From Ascaphus truei (lineage: Eukaryota; Chordata; Amphibia; Anura; Ascaphidae): 64,000 nt of DNA. The stretch covers positions 116,984,311 through 117,048,310 of the forward strand of contig CM071568.1 in assembly GCA_036426205.1 (NCBI GenBank). The letters run 5' to 3'. The notes beneath the pieces were generated by a model. That model saw nothing but the letters and a program-made list of their open reading frames with translations, was not told the DNA's origin and ran no database searches. Position 1 is the first letter of the stretch. Each line of letters starts with the position of its first letter. A program made the position numbers and the translations under genes. This document shows positions 11,765-22,527 of this stretch, in pieces.

Positions 11765-12311
11765 GATGATTCTTGACGAAGCCTAGCGAAACGCGTTGAA
11801 TCTGTTCCTGGGAGGACTTGAGATCCAAGTTCTGGCAGCCGAGTGACCAGAGAGGCTACTTCCGCCCTCAATAGAGCCGTCACAGGAAGTGACATATGTG
11901 GATGTAAAGGAGGTAGCAGGCAGAGCCTGGCAGAGCGCCAGAGATCATGAACCAGTCCTCTCCAATGAATGTTACATATGTATAAAATGTCAGTGAAATA
12001 TTCGTAATCTGTTTCTGTGCAATATATATTACATTGGATATACTACATTATTGTGAGTTCTCTTTGCTTTCCGAGAAAACACTGGATCTAAAGACACATA
12101 CTTGAAAGGAGAGACCATTTCATTGCTCCCATCAGAGAGAGGTGGATCTCTGATATGCTATTATAACTAGAAGAAATCTGTGAGTGGGACCAGCACATCT
12201 TTTTAGATAATAGTTCATTTTCACTACTGGCTACACCATCATTTGTATTTCTTTATTTCACATATTTTCCATGTGATCAACAAGCGCTCCCCTTACCTGG
12301 AAGATGATGTA
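11765..12311 (+). mobile_element. 547-bp ribozyme-headed short retroelement
   Basis: Bounded by a perfect 13-bp duplication TTGCAGTCAATAA at 11752-11764 and 12312-12324. The element begins with a hammerhead-like fold (11768-11802) and ends in a stretch containing AAGCGCTCCCCTT. It has no LTR, no poly(A) and no open frame. Duplications of this length suggest target-primed insertion. I infer a PLE-type mobilisation because hammerhead motifs are known from PLE termini, but the mobilising enzyme cannot be read from this copy. Confidence 0.65.
11768..11802 (+). ncRNA. Hammerhead-ribozyme-like fold, one core change
   Basis: Stem I pairs GATTC (11768-11772) with GAATC (11798-11802) over five bases. 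Directly inside are TTGACGA (11773-11779; consensus CTGANGA, so C3 is T), a short GC-CTA-GC hairpin as stem II after one extra A, GAAA (11788-11791), the palindrome CGCG and then TT in the cleavage-site position before stem I. Every part is in hammerhead order. The C3 change would be expected to impair cleavage, so this copy may be inactive. Confidence 0.55.
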
Positions 12312-12624
12312 TTGCAGTCAATAAACCTGGCTGTCAGCCGTTAGTCAGAGAGGCATTCAACGAGGGCACATGTAGGTGGGTATGACATGCAGATTCAGGG
12401 TGCCATAGAAAAGCAAAGCCTGGTTCAGCAAGGCCAGCAGTGGGAGAGGCTGTCCAAATGGCACAAGTTCCAGTGAGCACAGACTTGGCTCACTACGTGA
12501 CAAATAGATCAGCCGCTTAATGATTTTTTATTGTTTTCAGTTAAGTTTCCATATACCATTGGGGGGGGGGGGGTAACATAGCAGTACACAGAAGAAACGT
12601 AAGGCCAGTGGTAGTTCAGCAGAA

Positions 12625-12965
12625 ACTTTCTAAAGAGTTGAGTTTGGCCCATATGGTGGACCCATTTGAGCAGCCAACTTTGCAGGAATTACGGGTATTC
12701 CCTTTCGGCATAGTGCAAAAACAGGAATCAGTAGCATTTAAGTTGATCGACCCCCTTTCTTTCATGAGAGTGGTTCCATGAACAATAGAATCCTGGAAAA
12801 CCTAACCAGGGTGAGATACTCCGCTTTTGATAAAGCCATTACGGTAGTGAGGAGCTGTGGCGGTGAAAGTCGACATAGAGTCTGTGTTTAGATTGCTGCC
12901 AGTTCACTTTGAATCCTTCTATTTTCAGGGGTATTGCTTTGATCAGGTGGGTAACAGGTCAGGAA
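12625..12965 (+). pseudogene. DIRS-type reverse transcriptase fragment, frameshifted
   Basis: Frame-by-frame reading gives LQELRVFPFGIVQKQE followed by FKLIDPLSF, then after breaks VKVDIESVFRLLPVH and a FYFQGYCFD stretch. This corresponds in order to the DIRS reverse transcriptase region with the NLRVSPLGVVPKKE-type block and the D-I-E-x-A-F-R-L-L-P-V-H block that carries the first catalytic aspartate. Stops and frameshifts lie between the pieces, and the YxDD block is not visible. It is too broken to yield a long open frame. Confidence 0.7.
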
Positions 12966-13028
12966 ATTGTTCTGGGCCTCGAAACGACATTTATCTAGTG
13001 TGGTTTGTGGCAACCTATTAAGCGTTAA

Positions 13029-13209
13029 CAGAATTCGGGTGTAGGGCTGATCACTGCAGAGAATAGGGCTGGAGGCTGGTATCCAATAAAAAAATATTTA
13101 TTTAAACATGAATGCAAACAGATACAGGACCTTTAAATAAATACTTTTTTATTGGATACCAGCCTCCAGCCCTATTCTCTGCAGTGATCAGCCCTACACC
13201 CGAATTCTG
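13029..13209. repeat. Near-perfect 78-bp inverted repeat
   Basis: 13029-13106 is the reverse complement of 13132-13209 with one mismatch that I can see, around a 25-bp loop. Shared words include GAATTCGGGTGTAGGGCTGA and GGAGGCTGGTATCCAATAA. The arms correspond to the start of the single-copy body, so the structure looks like a snap-back duplication of the 5' end made during insertion. Confidence 0.9.
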
Positions 13210-13622
13210 TTATACTTACCTTCAGACTGAAGCACGCCTTACCGGGACCCAGCTGACTTCAATGCTGTGAGTTTGATTTATTATTCCCCTTCACGGATTC
13301 TTCATCCGGCAGCCAGTATGTTCTCTTCATCTGCTCCAGCCGCCTAGACAGCCGGATAGTGACGTGTGCTCCAATTCAGGGTGAGTGTTGCCATCACACC
13401 ACGAACCCTTGGTGGTACAGTTTTTTTTCGTGCTTATTGGTCTTATTCTATGGGGCTTATTAGTGAGCCAGAGTTTTCATTGTACACACTGTTATTGAGC
13501 TACTCGGATGGATTATTGTTACACTATACATGAATCCCGGACTTGTTTATTACTATTTCTCTCCATGATGTGATATTTTGTAGCACCATTAAGGGGATTG
13601 CTCCTATTTCTTCTATGTCTTA
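13029..13622 (+). mobile_element. 594-bp element with hairpin 5' end
   Basis: Bounded by a perfect 14-bp duplication CTATTAAGCGTTAA at 13015-13028 and 13623-13636, inside the DIRS-like element. The first 180 bp form a near-perfect hairpin (see separate entry) and the remaining 410 bp are single copy. The 3' end has GGATTGCTCCTATTTC, loosely like the AAGCGCTCC tail of the 547-bp element upstream. No open frame. Probably the same broad class of target-primed non-autonomous element. Confidence 0.65.
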
Positions 13623-13636
13623 CTATTAAGCGTTAA

Positions 13637-14350
13637 GGCTGGTTGGAGAAGATGTGTATTTGGTCCATCAGCCAGGTCTTCTACTGTCTTGTAAGGGTCC
13701 TAAAAAGATGCCTGGATAAGGCAGGCAATGACTCAACATGTTTGCCATGCATTCCTCCACATTGAGGCAGAGACTGAGGCAGTAGGACTAGGTATGGAGA
13801 GGGAAGCGGTGAAGCATATACAGTAGGTTGCTGACGTTCCAACAAATACAACTTATATGTACACCCTGTGAGAATTGGTGAGAATTGGTTAGTCTTTTTA
13901 CTATTCCTTTTTAGAACTGCAGACAAGAATAATGTGAAAGAGGGCAATACTGACTGGAAAGTGGAACAGACATGCCTGCACATAGAAAATGATATAGTAT
14001 TTAGTTTGATACCCTGACAACTATGGGTTATAACACCGTTACATAAACCATTTATAGCACTGTTCTAAATAGAGAAGCTCTGTTTTAGAGGCTTATTCAT
14101 TAAACTTCAATATTGAAAAATCATCTGAAAACAGGATAACATTTGATGCAATAAAAATTTGGTGAGTTATCTATCCAGAAAAATTGAAGATTTAACACTA
14201 TATTTGTATGACCCTTTTGCCTGATTTTTGCTTATTTTATACAATATTGCCCAGAAAGTGACACCTCCCCAAGTTAGGAGAAAAACAGAGAGTACAAGAG
14301 AGAAACAGAGAGAGACCCCAATTAGAATTAGAAAGTTTTGCTTATACACC
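13637..14350. other. No recognisable feature
   Basis: Possibly more of the DIRS-like element at the left end, but no motif supports this. Confidence 0.3.
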
Positions 14351-14940
14351 CTGTAACAGAGACTTACCACTGTTTGAGAAAAACTGCCTATAAATCCAGC
14401 AGTGTGCTGGTTAATTGCACACAGGCAATGAACCAGACTCCTCCTGGCTGATTAGGACTCTGAGAAAAGCCTGATGTGAGAAACAGGAGAGAGATTCCTT
14501 AGCTCACATTTAGGCTGACATTAGGAGAACAGCGAAGCCTGCACACAGACACTGTCTTGAGCACAAAGGCTGTGCTGAGATCAAGACACCCAGACACCCA
14601 CAGACCTATATTTCCTGGAGACAGAGGAACCAGGAACCTGCCAGAGATTGACATGGAGGGCCACCTGCGTAAGGTACCTCTGAGACTTTGGGGTGATAGG
14701 CTGGGAATGGGAATATCCCTCCAGTCCTGCAAATAGGGTCTGGGAAAATATGTTAGCCCTTACCAAGGGATAGGGGTTTGTTATTTTGTTGTTTTTGTAT
14801 GTTTTATCTGGATAAAGGAACAGGCTCAATAAAGCCAGGATATAATTTCACCCAAATCGGTCTCCATTATATGTACCTCTGCACACATCTCTTACACACC
14901 CCTAAACAGATGAACCTATACTCTATATGGTACCTGGGAA
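14351..14940 (+). mobile_element. LTR-like repeat
   Basis: Starts near CTGTAACAGAGACTTACC, has a TATA-like CTATAAATCC at about 14390 and CTCAATAAAGCC with an AATAAA signal at about 14826, the order expected of an LTR on the plus strand. The right boundary is uncertain and no target duplication was identified. Confidence 0.4.
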
Positions 14941-15384
14941 GATGTCTTGGAAATATGCAAATAAAAAAATGTAAACATTATCTAAAAATCTATTTGCATT
15001 ATTTTCCAGGTATCACTCCCTCAGCTTTCTCACATGAATTATTTATCTTACCACATGCAGTATTGGGTAATCTGTTTGGGGATATATTAGTAAACAGACC
15101 TATTTCTAAATTATCCCCTCTCTCCTCTTCAAGCCCATATTCACCTATCTTGTGAAGGTCAGATTTCTGGCTGTGACTTTCTAGGTGATGTAAAGAGAAT
15201 ATAAAGATCAACAGGGGATGAGGATATATTGAAAAAGAGAGAAGAGTGATGATATATGATGTTGAGATGGGTGGAACAGTCCAAATCCATTCCCCAGAAT
15301 TTACTGGATATTTTAGGCATTAAAACATTTGAGCAGATTGTTAATAATCCGGACTAATTCCAAAATCCTTCTTTATTTAATTTT

Positions 15385-15545
15385 GAAGCAGGGGTTTCCC
15401 GGAGTTGAACCCCATTCATTTCAGCTTCGGGGACCCTCTGCTTCCCGAGATACTTACCGTAGGGGATGCCAGTATCTCTCTTCAGTTTAAATGTCCCAGT
15501 CACATTTAAACTGTAAAGAGATACCGGCAGCACCTACAAAGGTAT
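15385..15545. mobile_element. MITE copy, same family as 10271-10608
   Basis: Shares TTTGAAGCAGGGG at the left end, CCCGAGATACTTACCGTAGG and a GATACCGGCAGCACCTAC return arm with the MITE at 10271. It is shorter, with a different central segment built on a TTTAAATGTCC / ACATTTAAA palindrome. Confidence 0.6.
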
Positions 15546-15594
15546 GTATCCTCTAAGGTCGCCAAGGGGGGTAGATAGTGTAGTTTCATGATTA

Positions 15595-16326
15595 TGTAGC
15601 ACTGCTTCCCCCCCTCCCCCCTCTTGGAGATTTACTCTGGCTACCGGTGTCATGGTGCTGGTTACCTGTGAGGGTCCAGGAGAGATGAGCTTCTGCATTG
15701 ATAAGGGGAAACAGGACACACTTTTGGTGATCCTCAGAGTCTCAGTTTGGTGTCATCAGCGCCTCCAGTCACAGTAGGCATCCAGGGTTCCTGAGACAGT
15801 CCCCACCATGACAGATATCTCTCATGCCCCTACCCAATAGACTGTTACTTAGGCAGGAGTATATACTGTAAAAAGGGGTCTTTATTCAGGCAGCCACTGC
15901 AGGATGTCATTACAGCGTATGCCTTGTAGTTTAGTATGGATCTCAGATCTCTGGAGGGTACTGGCAGGCCTTCTGATAATCTTGAGGACTGGAGCTCCAT
16001 TCAGATCTTGAGTTGCATACAGCCCCAGGAGGGACTGCAGGCATGGTCTCTACCCCTGGAGAGGCAGAGCTAAACTCCTCTCTCTTCCCCGGCTGGGAAG
16101 GACTCTCTCTATAATTTGGAGTGCTTCCTCCCTAATGCAGAAAGGGGAGGGCACAAGGTCTGCACCATGATTGGCTGCACACAGTCCCAGTGTCACCTCC
16201 ACTCCTGCCACTCAGGGTGGCTGCATGAGGGGGATAAACCCCACAGGGTAGCCTGCCACTGTCTGTAGCTATCAGAACTTACATGACAGGAAGGCAAAGA
16301 GATTGTCTGGACTAGCCATGGCTATA
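15595..16326 (-). mobile_element. 3' LTR of a second Thr-primer-family element
   Basis: On the minus strand the right edge AGAGTATAGCCATGGC is preceded by a purine-rich tract (AAGGGGAGAG), exactly as at the 3' LTR at 24622-25367. Shared blocks include TTGGAGATTTACTC, GGCAGGAGTATATACTG, and GGGTCTTTATTCAGGCAG, which holds the reversed AATAAA signal. The LTR is 732 bp against 746 and 755 bp in the complete element, with lower identity. Ends are TG and, mutated, TA. Confidence 0.65.
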
Positions 16327-16660
16327 CTCTCCCCTTAGATGAAATTCCCATGTCCTCACTGGGATTCAATTTAGGGTATCATCCAGTAACCTGGAGCTTG
16401 CAATACAGAAACAGGTTACATCAGACGTCAAGATATTAAACAATAACACAGTATACAGACACTAGGGACCCATACCATCCACTGCTTACAGCGATGATGA
16501 TAGAACAATTCTTCCAACTGGAAGAATAGAATCCCTACTTATAGTATTTAGGATCGGGTTTCTTTACCACCCCGTCCATCAAACATCTTGGTCCAGATGA
16601 AGTACACCGTAGGCGAACCAGGCTTCTGTCTGACTTCTACCCTGTCCTTATAAGAGCATA
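16327..16660 (-). pseudogene. Internal-region remnant with conserved ORF C-terminus
   Basis: Next to the polypurine tract, the minus strand at 16572 to 16535 reads VVKKPDPKYYK and then TAG. The complete element at 24622-29013 ends its third ORF with IVKKPDPRHYH and a stop at the same distance order from its 3' LTR. Upstream, DRVE and YF match DQVE and YF of that ORF, after a frameshift. The conserved ending in two diverged copies argues that this frame was once selected. Function unknown. Confidence 0.6.
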
Positions 16661-17153
16661 TAAAGGGCAAGTGACCAATGAGCACCCAGCAAGCAGCTGC
16701 CACACATTAACATGAACCGCCCACTCGGTAGCAAGCACCCAATGGTAGAATGGAGGCGGAGTGAGCTGCAGGTGATCCTGGGTTAGTGTGGAGTTAAGGA
16801 TTAACCCCTTGCATGCTCTTCATCATGCGGTGCCGGTGAGTTTCCAGCTGGCGTGATGTGTCACCTGTGTCGTCATGGGACGTGCCGCAGGGGTGGGTCT
16901 TAAGCCCGAATCTGGAGGTATCCCACTGTCTGACTGCGCGGCACCTGTGGGTAGTTTCCCTGGTCTGCGGCGCATCACCCGTGTTATCACGGGACCTAAT
17001 GCCGATCCTCAGATTGAGGACACTAACCTAACTAACTAATTTTATGTTTTGACAGATTGTAAATACAAAATCTGTCAGCGTTTCGGTTAAGAGTTCCTTT
17101 TCGGGGTACTGTTCCCTTACCTCTGTTCTCCCTGTAGGTCCCTGTCACGGTAG
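16661..17153. other. Unassigned, with a short palindrome
   Basis: Might be further internal DNA of the truncated element to its left. GACAGAT at about 17053 and ATCTGTC at about 17070 form a small hairpin. No coding signal. Confidence 0.3.
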
Positions 17154-17720
17154 CTTATGACAAGATATAATGAACACCAAATATCTGGGTTGAACTGAAC
17201 GAGGCTTAGATATAATAAAATATATTTATTCCTTAAAAAAGGTGAACACAGCAATATTGTACAATTAACAGACAAGAAGGTAACACTTACTTAGGGTTGG
17301 GGAATGGAGAAGTATCAGCTAGCAATTCTCCAGCAATCCGGTGACATTCAAGATGGTATCAGAAGAAGAACTAAAAACTGTAGGGCTGACACAGTTTATA
17401 TACCTGTGTAACACTATTCTTAACATTGAATACAGACTATTGGTGAACAATTATCTGTATCCAATCCCTAACGTGGAGACACAGATTAACCCATGCCCCC
17501 CAGCTAATTAGCCCATGTGTACTGGGACTCTATGGGTAGCCCCATAATTAAATCAGGGGCGATGACCAGTTTACCAAATGAAGTATCTGCATTGTTTGTA
17601 GGTATAGACATAACACTTACAAACCACTCCAGTTTGATGATTCTCCACCCTCAGGTAACAATTAGAGTGGCAGAGTCTGCTGATTAGTACTTGGTCGGTT
17701 GATTAGTACTTAGTGTAAAC
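17154..17720 (-). mobile_element. LTR-like repeat, minus strand
   Basis: Begins TGTCACGGTAGCTTATGACA. On the minus strand it carries a TATA box GGTATATAAACTG near 17390-17405 and an AATAAATATATTTTATTA polyadenylation-type region near 17210-17230. The far end is not defined. Confidence 0.5.
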
Positions 17721-17754
17721 AAAAGCTTGAAATCCAGAGATTTGCAGCGGAGCA

Positions 17755-18420
17755 CAGCTGAAGAATGGGGCCAGCACCAGCAGTGAAAGGTTAAAAATAT
17801 ATATTTATTGAAACATGGTATAAACGGGGGGGGAGTGTAAACAATCAGGCAGTTAACTTTTGATCACAGTGCTTAGGCTCAATCAGCCGGCTGCCCTTCC
17901 TGACCTATTTAGCATAGCAGATGGAGTCTGCATTTTTCAGAGCAGATCCAAAATACCATACATATACTCTTTAATATCTACACATATTTATAAGGTCCAT
18001 TCTGGTGGGCTCAGTGGGTCGAAATTTGCCAGTTTTTAATGCCTACAGTGACTCCACATATTGGCCAAATATCAACTCTCTGTGACCTCCAGAACTAGAG
18101 ATACAGAAATGCACAGTAAAACATTAAAATACAGGATTATAATGAAACATGGGAAAAGGGGAACATACATTTTCCTGACATGACAAGGTGTAAGCCACAT
18201 TCCTGGACCGCAGTCCAGTTAACCCCTTGCCTCCCTGGTGAGGTCAGAGGGTGGCCATATGGGGTGCAACCCCTTAAATACCGGGCGAACCCCCTCTCCC
18301 TCTACAGTCCCTTGTTTCGCTCTCCTCTCAACCATGGGATTGGATCTGGGGACCGTGGGAGCTGTGTTTTAATTTTCGGAATTGCACCCGTAACTGGTGA
18401 AAATCTTTCTCCTGGCTGGA
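17755..18420 (-). mobile_element. LTR-like repeat, minus strand
   Basis: Contains an AATAAATATATATTTTTAA-type reversed signal near 17795 and GGTCCATTCTGGTGGGCTCA, a phrase I remember from dispersed amphibian LTRs. A TTAAATACC promoter-like word lies near 18273. Ends are approximate and the family is from memory. Confidence 0.35.
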
Positions 18421-18569
18421 TGGGGTAGAAGGAACTGGGGGAGTAGAGGGTTCGGGATCATTAGCCAAATACTCATTCAGAACCTGAAAGAAATTAGATA
18501 GAAAATAGGTACTATTTTCTCTCACACTGACATGTTTTTTAGATTGTTGTACATTTTCTACCTCACGTC

Positions 18570-19374
18570 TTATAACATGTGGAGACCTCTTTCCATATTT
18601 ATCCTTCTTACTGTTATCAGATCTATTATCATGATCTTTTTTTTAAAATACCTTTTTTTTAGTTTGATCACTGTTCTCAGGGTGGCTTTTACCTTTAAAT
18701 TTAGAGTGTTGATCTCTTTCATCCCTTCTTTCCCCTTTGGTATTTGGTATTTAGCTCTTGAGTTATAATTAGAGTTTTCTGATCTTTGAGGTGCAGTTTC
18801 AATTGTTTGTTCACTACTTACTTTTTGTGTTGCCCAATTGTATTGCTTCTTACCCTCAGTCAGTTTTATCTCTAAGATATTTTTTTTGAGATTCATCTGA
18901 TTGATATTATATCCCTCTAAAAAAAAATTAAGTTATTTTTCAAAAGAAATGAGTGTTTCATCAGATATTTATTTGATAATTTGTTCTTTTAAATTTGAAA
19001 TTTGTACTTCAAGTTTTTGCAATGTAATATTACGTTCGTCAGTTAGTAAATGCATGATCTGAAAGGAACAATTATCCATAATAGTATGCCACTTGTTAAT
19101 GAAATCCTCATTACCTAAACCATATGTGGGCATCTTAAAGAGCCTTAGTCCTCTCGGGATCCTCTTAGCCTTGCAAAATTGTTCAAGGCTGACTTTGTCC
19201 CACCAAATCCTTCTTTCTGTAAACATAAGGTTTTTCTAAATGATGACATAAAAAGTCAAGATCAAGGTTGGGGGGGGCTGTAATAAGTTCAGCTTTGTCC
19301 CCAAAAAAGAAGTCTGCTAGCCCTCTTGTGGTAGTAATGGTATCAAATACCAGATGTAACATCATATTGTGCAA
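18570..19374 (-). pseudogene. Retroelement ORF1-like remnant
   Basis: Three minus-strand frames follow one another. The most telling (19226 to 18969) contains WWDKVSLEQFCKAKRIPRGL, a FINKWHTIMDNCSFQIMHLL stretch and a C-terminal coiled-coil-like NLKEQ. The next (18896 to 18570) is Lys/Asn-rich and basic. The upstream frame (19374 to 19183) joins by a frameshift. I remember proteins with an IPRGLR block and a similar helical tail from amphibian retroelements, as the ORF upstream of a reverse transcriptase, but cannot name the family. No RT follows. Confidence 0.35.
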
Positions 19375-20465
19375 TATCTACGCAGAAAACCTATTTCTAG
19401 GGCTAATACTGATAATTGGACCAAACCTCCTAATTAGCACTATGAAAGATAGATGGTTAGTGAGATAAAGGTATATATTTATATGCATTTTCTAATATAT
19501 AACTGTGTAGATATACATTGTTCCAAGCGGGGGTGTTGGAGTCTCCACCAGGGGGAGGATGTAGCTAGGTTCCCCTTTACCTCCTGGTCATCGGGGAGGG
19601 GGGGACAGCTGCAGAGGTGCGTGCGGGTGATGCCGAGTGGCGGGGGGGCGGACGCGTCGGGAGCAGGGAGCATGGTGATACGGTTGTGGGTGGCGACTGC
19701 GCAGTGGGACGCCAGTACAGGGCGCCGCCATCTTTAATGTTGCTCATGCACAAGAGAAGCCTCGCGCATGCGCAGTAGAGCAGAGTTGCGGCAGCCATCT
19801 TAGAAGAGGCTCCGCATAGGACTAAAAGTCCCAAAAGCCCCCAGGGCTGCACACCACATGGGGGAGCACAATAGGGCTGCTGCATCCCTGGACCGAGAAG
19901 AGATACATTTGGTGTGGTTGGGACCAAGCTTCAGTCGGGAGCCGAACACAGAGAAGAGAGGTAGTGTCCCAGGTGCCAGTAGCCCTGGGACTGGGCCAGC
20001 TTTCCCTTGTAGGCCCCAGCTATTCCCCGTCTCACAGTAGTGCCAGTGCATGTATAGGGAAGGCCCTTTAAGCTAAGGACGCCCACTTAGCGCTTGGTAG
20101 TGATACTGTATCAGTGGACAGAGCCACACAGTGATCTGCAACCTGCGGTCTGGGACCAGACCACAGGTAACTAGAGACACTCATATGGACACACTTCCAT
20201 GGGAGCTCCCTGAGAGGTGAACACCTTTGTGGAAGGACCAGACAGACCTACGTCATGGGATCAGATGGGTACCTTATGTCATTCAGCGGTACCCGGGAAC
20301 TGGATTGCCCGGGGAGGTAAAGTGCACCAACGGTCCACAGTGGTAGCCCTACTCCCTACACTTGGGTAGGACTGACTCATTTGGGAAAGGACACCAGGGA
20401 TATTGGTGCCAAGCACCTTAGGTACTTTGGGGGACACACCCTGTGTTGTATTATTATATGGTGTG

Positions 20466-20491
20466 ATATATATATATATATATATATATAT
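20466..20491. repeat. (TA)n tract at the left PLE border
   Basis: Thirteen TA units immediately before the PLE left terminus, part of the split LTR A. Confidence 0.9.
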
Positions 20492-20519
20492 ACATGTGAG
20501 GTATCAATACCGTGTTAGC

Positions 20520-20785
20520 CGAGCTTCAATAATCAAAAATAAATAGATGATACCTGTCTGTGTGCTAACGAAATGCTTTTATTTGTGCGAGCTTTCGAGA
20601 TACACTGATCTCTTCTTCTGGCGATGTTACAATGAATGAAGCAAGCAAAGCTATACTATAAACTGTTTATAGTATAGCTTTTGCTTGCTTCATTCATTGT
20701 AACATCGCCGGAAGAAGATATCATTGTATCTCGAAAGCTGCGCACAAATAAAAGCATTCGTTAGCCACGAACGGTATCATCTATT
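20520..20785. repeat. Secondary snap-back at the outer end of the PLE left arm
   Basis: ATAGATGATACC through GCAAAGCTATACTATAAAC (about 20545-20665) is mirrored by TTTATAGTATAGCTTTTGC through ATCATCTATTTA (about 20669-20785), so the terminal PLE sequence is duplicated in inverted orientation around position 20667. Several substitutions separate the arms. Confidence 0.75.
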
Positions 20786-21189
20786 TATAAAAACAGTGTT
20801 CTCTTGGAATGTTATCTGTGCTGGTCCTTCCCCAGTGTGGATGAGATTTATGGCTGGAGGTGTTCAAAGGGTAACTGAAAGCAAGTGAAGAAAGAGTGTG
20901 TATGTGTATCAGTGTGAATAAAAATGAATGGAGAGCCCACAGTATAAACAGTGCTCTACACAAGTGTGTGTGTGGGTGAGAGGGGATATAATGGTGTGGG
21001 TGGGTGTGGAATGTGAAAGTTTGTAGCACAACTAAAAGTGTGTGTGGATACTATGTGGTCCCTATGGGTGTATAGGGATGGAAAAATAAGGAGTATTAGT
21101 ATGTGTGAGAGACAGTTGTGTGTGCATACATATAGCACAGTATGTACATACATGGCCTTTAGCGCTCATGGGAAGAGAGTTCGCTAGTG

Positions 21190-21655
21190 TCAGTAATGAC
21201 TCATAAAATTTCGATCTCTGTTTAGGCCACTGCTAAGTGTCCCGAACAGTTGCATAAATTTGTATTCATGCAACCGTCTCTCTTTCGGGGTTTTAAGATT
21301 ACCTTTGAGTATGGCAACCCTCAGATCGTTCATTCTATGGCCAGAGTCAGAGAAATGTTCCCAACAGGACTTCTCTTGTTCCGCGTGTGATGCTGTGGCG
21401 ATGCAGGTTCATTCTCTGTTTAGCCCCTGTCCTGTCTCACCTATGTAGTAGCAGCCCCCGGGCATTTCATGCACATGATGAGGTACACGACATTGCTGGA
21501 GGAACGTGAACCCTCCTCTGATTTGTATTCCCGATTCTTGTGTGGTATTTGTATTGTGTCCCTGTGTAGAGCATGGCGCAGGTTTTGCATCTTGGGTCCT
21601 GGCATGGTTTTGTCCCGCATTCAGTTGTACTGCTGAATACTTTACTCCTCACCAT
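21190..21655 (-). pseudogene. PLE linker and GIY-YIG endonuclease, left copy, frameshifted
   Basis: The minus strand from 21655 gives a Cys-rich linker CGTKPCQDPRCKTCAM, the zinc-finger-like segment that sits before GIY-YIG in PLE proteins. The endonuclease follows at 21500-21190 but a 2-bp deletion relative to the right copy (TTCACGTTCC here, TTCACCTGTTCC there) breaks the frame. The tyrosine-bearing YYIGET block is still recognisable in sequence. Confidence 0.7.
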
Positions 21656-22115
21656 AATATTCTTGAGATTATGGGTTGTCTGTATGATAATAAGGGTGCT
21701 TCAGGGAAGACCTGTTCAGTTCTTGTATCTTCCTGAGGATGGGTTGTAGTTTCCTGGCGATCTTGCGTAGGGCTCCTAGTGTGGGTTATATATGACCACC
21801 AAAGGTACCCTGTCGCTTGTCTCCTTCTGTTGTATTCAAGGAGATCACTTCTTGGATTCTGGTGGCTTTGTATTTGCTGTCTACAATTCTGTGGTTATAT
21901 CCACGGTTTATAAAGTCTGATCTCAAGGCTTAATCGCGCTGGTCTCTGTCTGCTGTGTCGGAGCATATCCGGTTGTATCGTATGGCTGACTGTAGATGGT
22001 TGCATGTTTGGTGTGTGTCGGGTGGAAGCTGTTGTCCCTCAAATAGCTGGCTCTGTCTGTAGGTTTGGGCGTATACAGAAGTCTGTAGTTGGTTGTTCTT
22101 TATAGAATGTGGTGT

Positions 22116-22527
22116 CTAGAAAATGTACTTCATCCGGGGAAGGGGTGAGTTTGAGGTTGATGGTCGGGTGGAAGTATTGAAGTTGTCATAGAACTGTAGG
22201 AGGTCCTGTTCGCCAGAGGTCCAAATCAGGAGGATGTCATCGATGTAGCGAAGGTATGTAAGGGGTTTCAAGTGACAGGTGGACAGAAAGTCACTTTCCA
22301 GTTTTGCGCAGAACAGATTGGCATACTGTGGCGCCATCCGAGTACCATACGGTCCCGTTGTCTGGAGTTATGTGTCATTTCCAAATGTGAAGTAGTTATG
22401 GTCAGAATAAATTCAATGCATTTAGTCATGTCTCTGTGAGTGGCTCCTGCGATCCCAGAAAGTATCTGCAGGCTGAAATCCCATCCTCGTGGGGGATGTT
22501 TGTATAAAGTGACTCTACATCCATAGT
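22116..22527 (-). pseudogene. PLE reverse transcriptase fragment
   Basis: On the minus strand, VATMDVESLYTNIPHEDGI (near 22520-22460) corresponds to the PLE RT block with the first catalytic Asp, and after frameshifts LRYIDDILLIW (near 22250) is the YxDD catalytic block with the following hydrophobic strand. Both blocks are in the correct order and spacing. Stops between them show that the copy is dead. Confidence 0.8.

Larger units (their letters stand above)
11252..13980 (+). mobile_element. Decayed DIRS-like retroelement, interrupted twice
   Basis: The recognisable part is the reverse transcriptase at 12625-12965. Upstream, an open frame at 11252-11584 (no ATG at its left edge; motif EKLWKLEFVYIFPLHPERR) may be a piece of the gag-like ORF, but I cannot confirm this. 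The element is split by insertions at 11765-12311 and 13029-13622, each with its own target duplication, so 11751, 12325, 13014 and 13637 were once adjacent in pairs. DIRS elements use a tyrosine recombinase instead of an integrase; no recombinase is visible here. Outer boundaries are approximate. Confidence 0.45.

Noticed and set aside
13029..13209. Hairpin as a microRNA precursor
   Set aside because: The arms are too long and too perfect, and they copy the element's own 5' end, which is better explained by snap-back synthesis.
21260..21448. Plus-strand frames in the PLE left arm (also seen mirrored near 22640-22831)
   Set aside because: They are antisense to the GIY-YIG domain in both arms.
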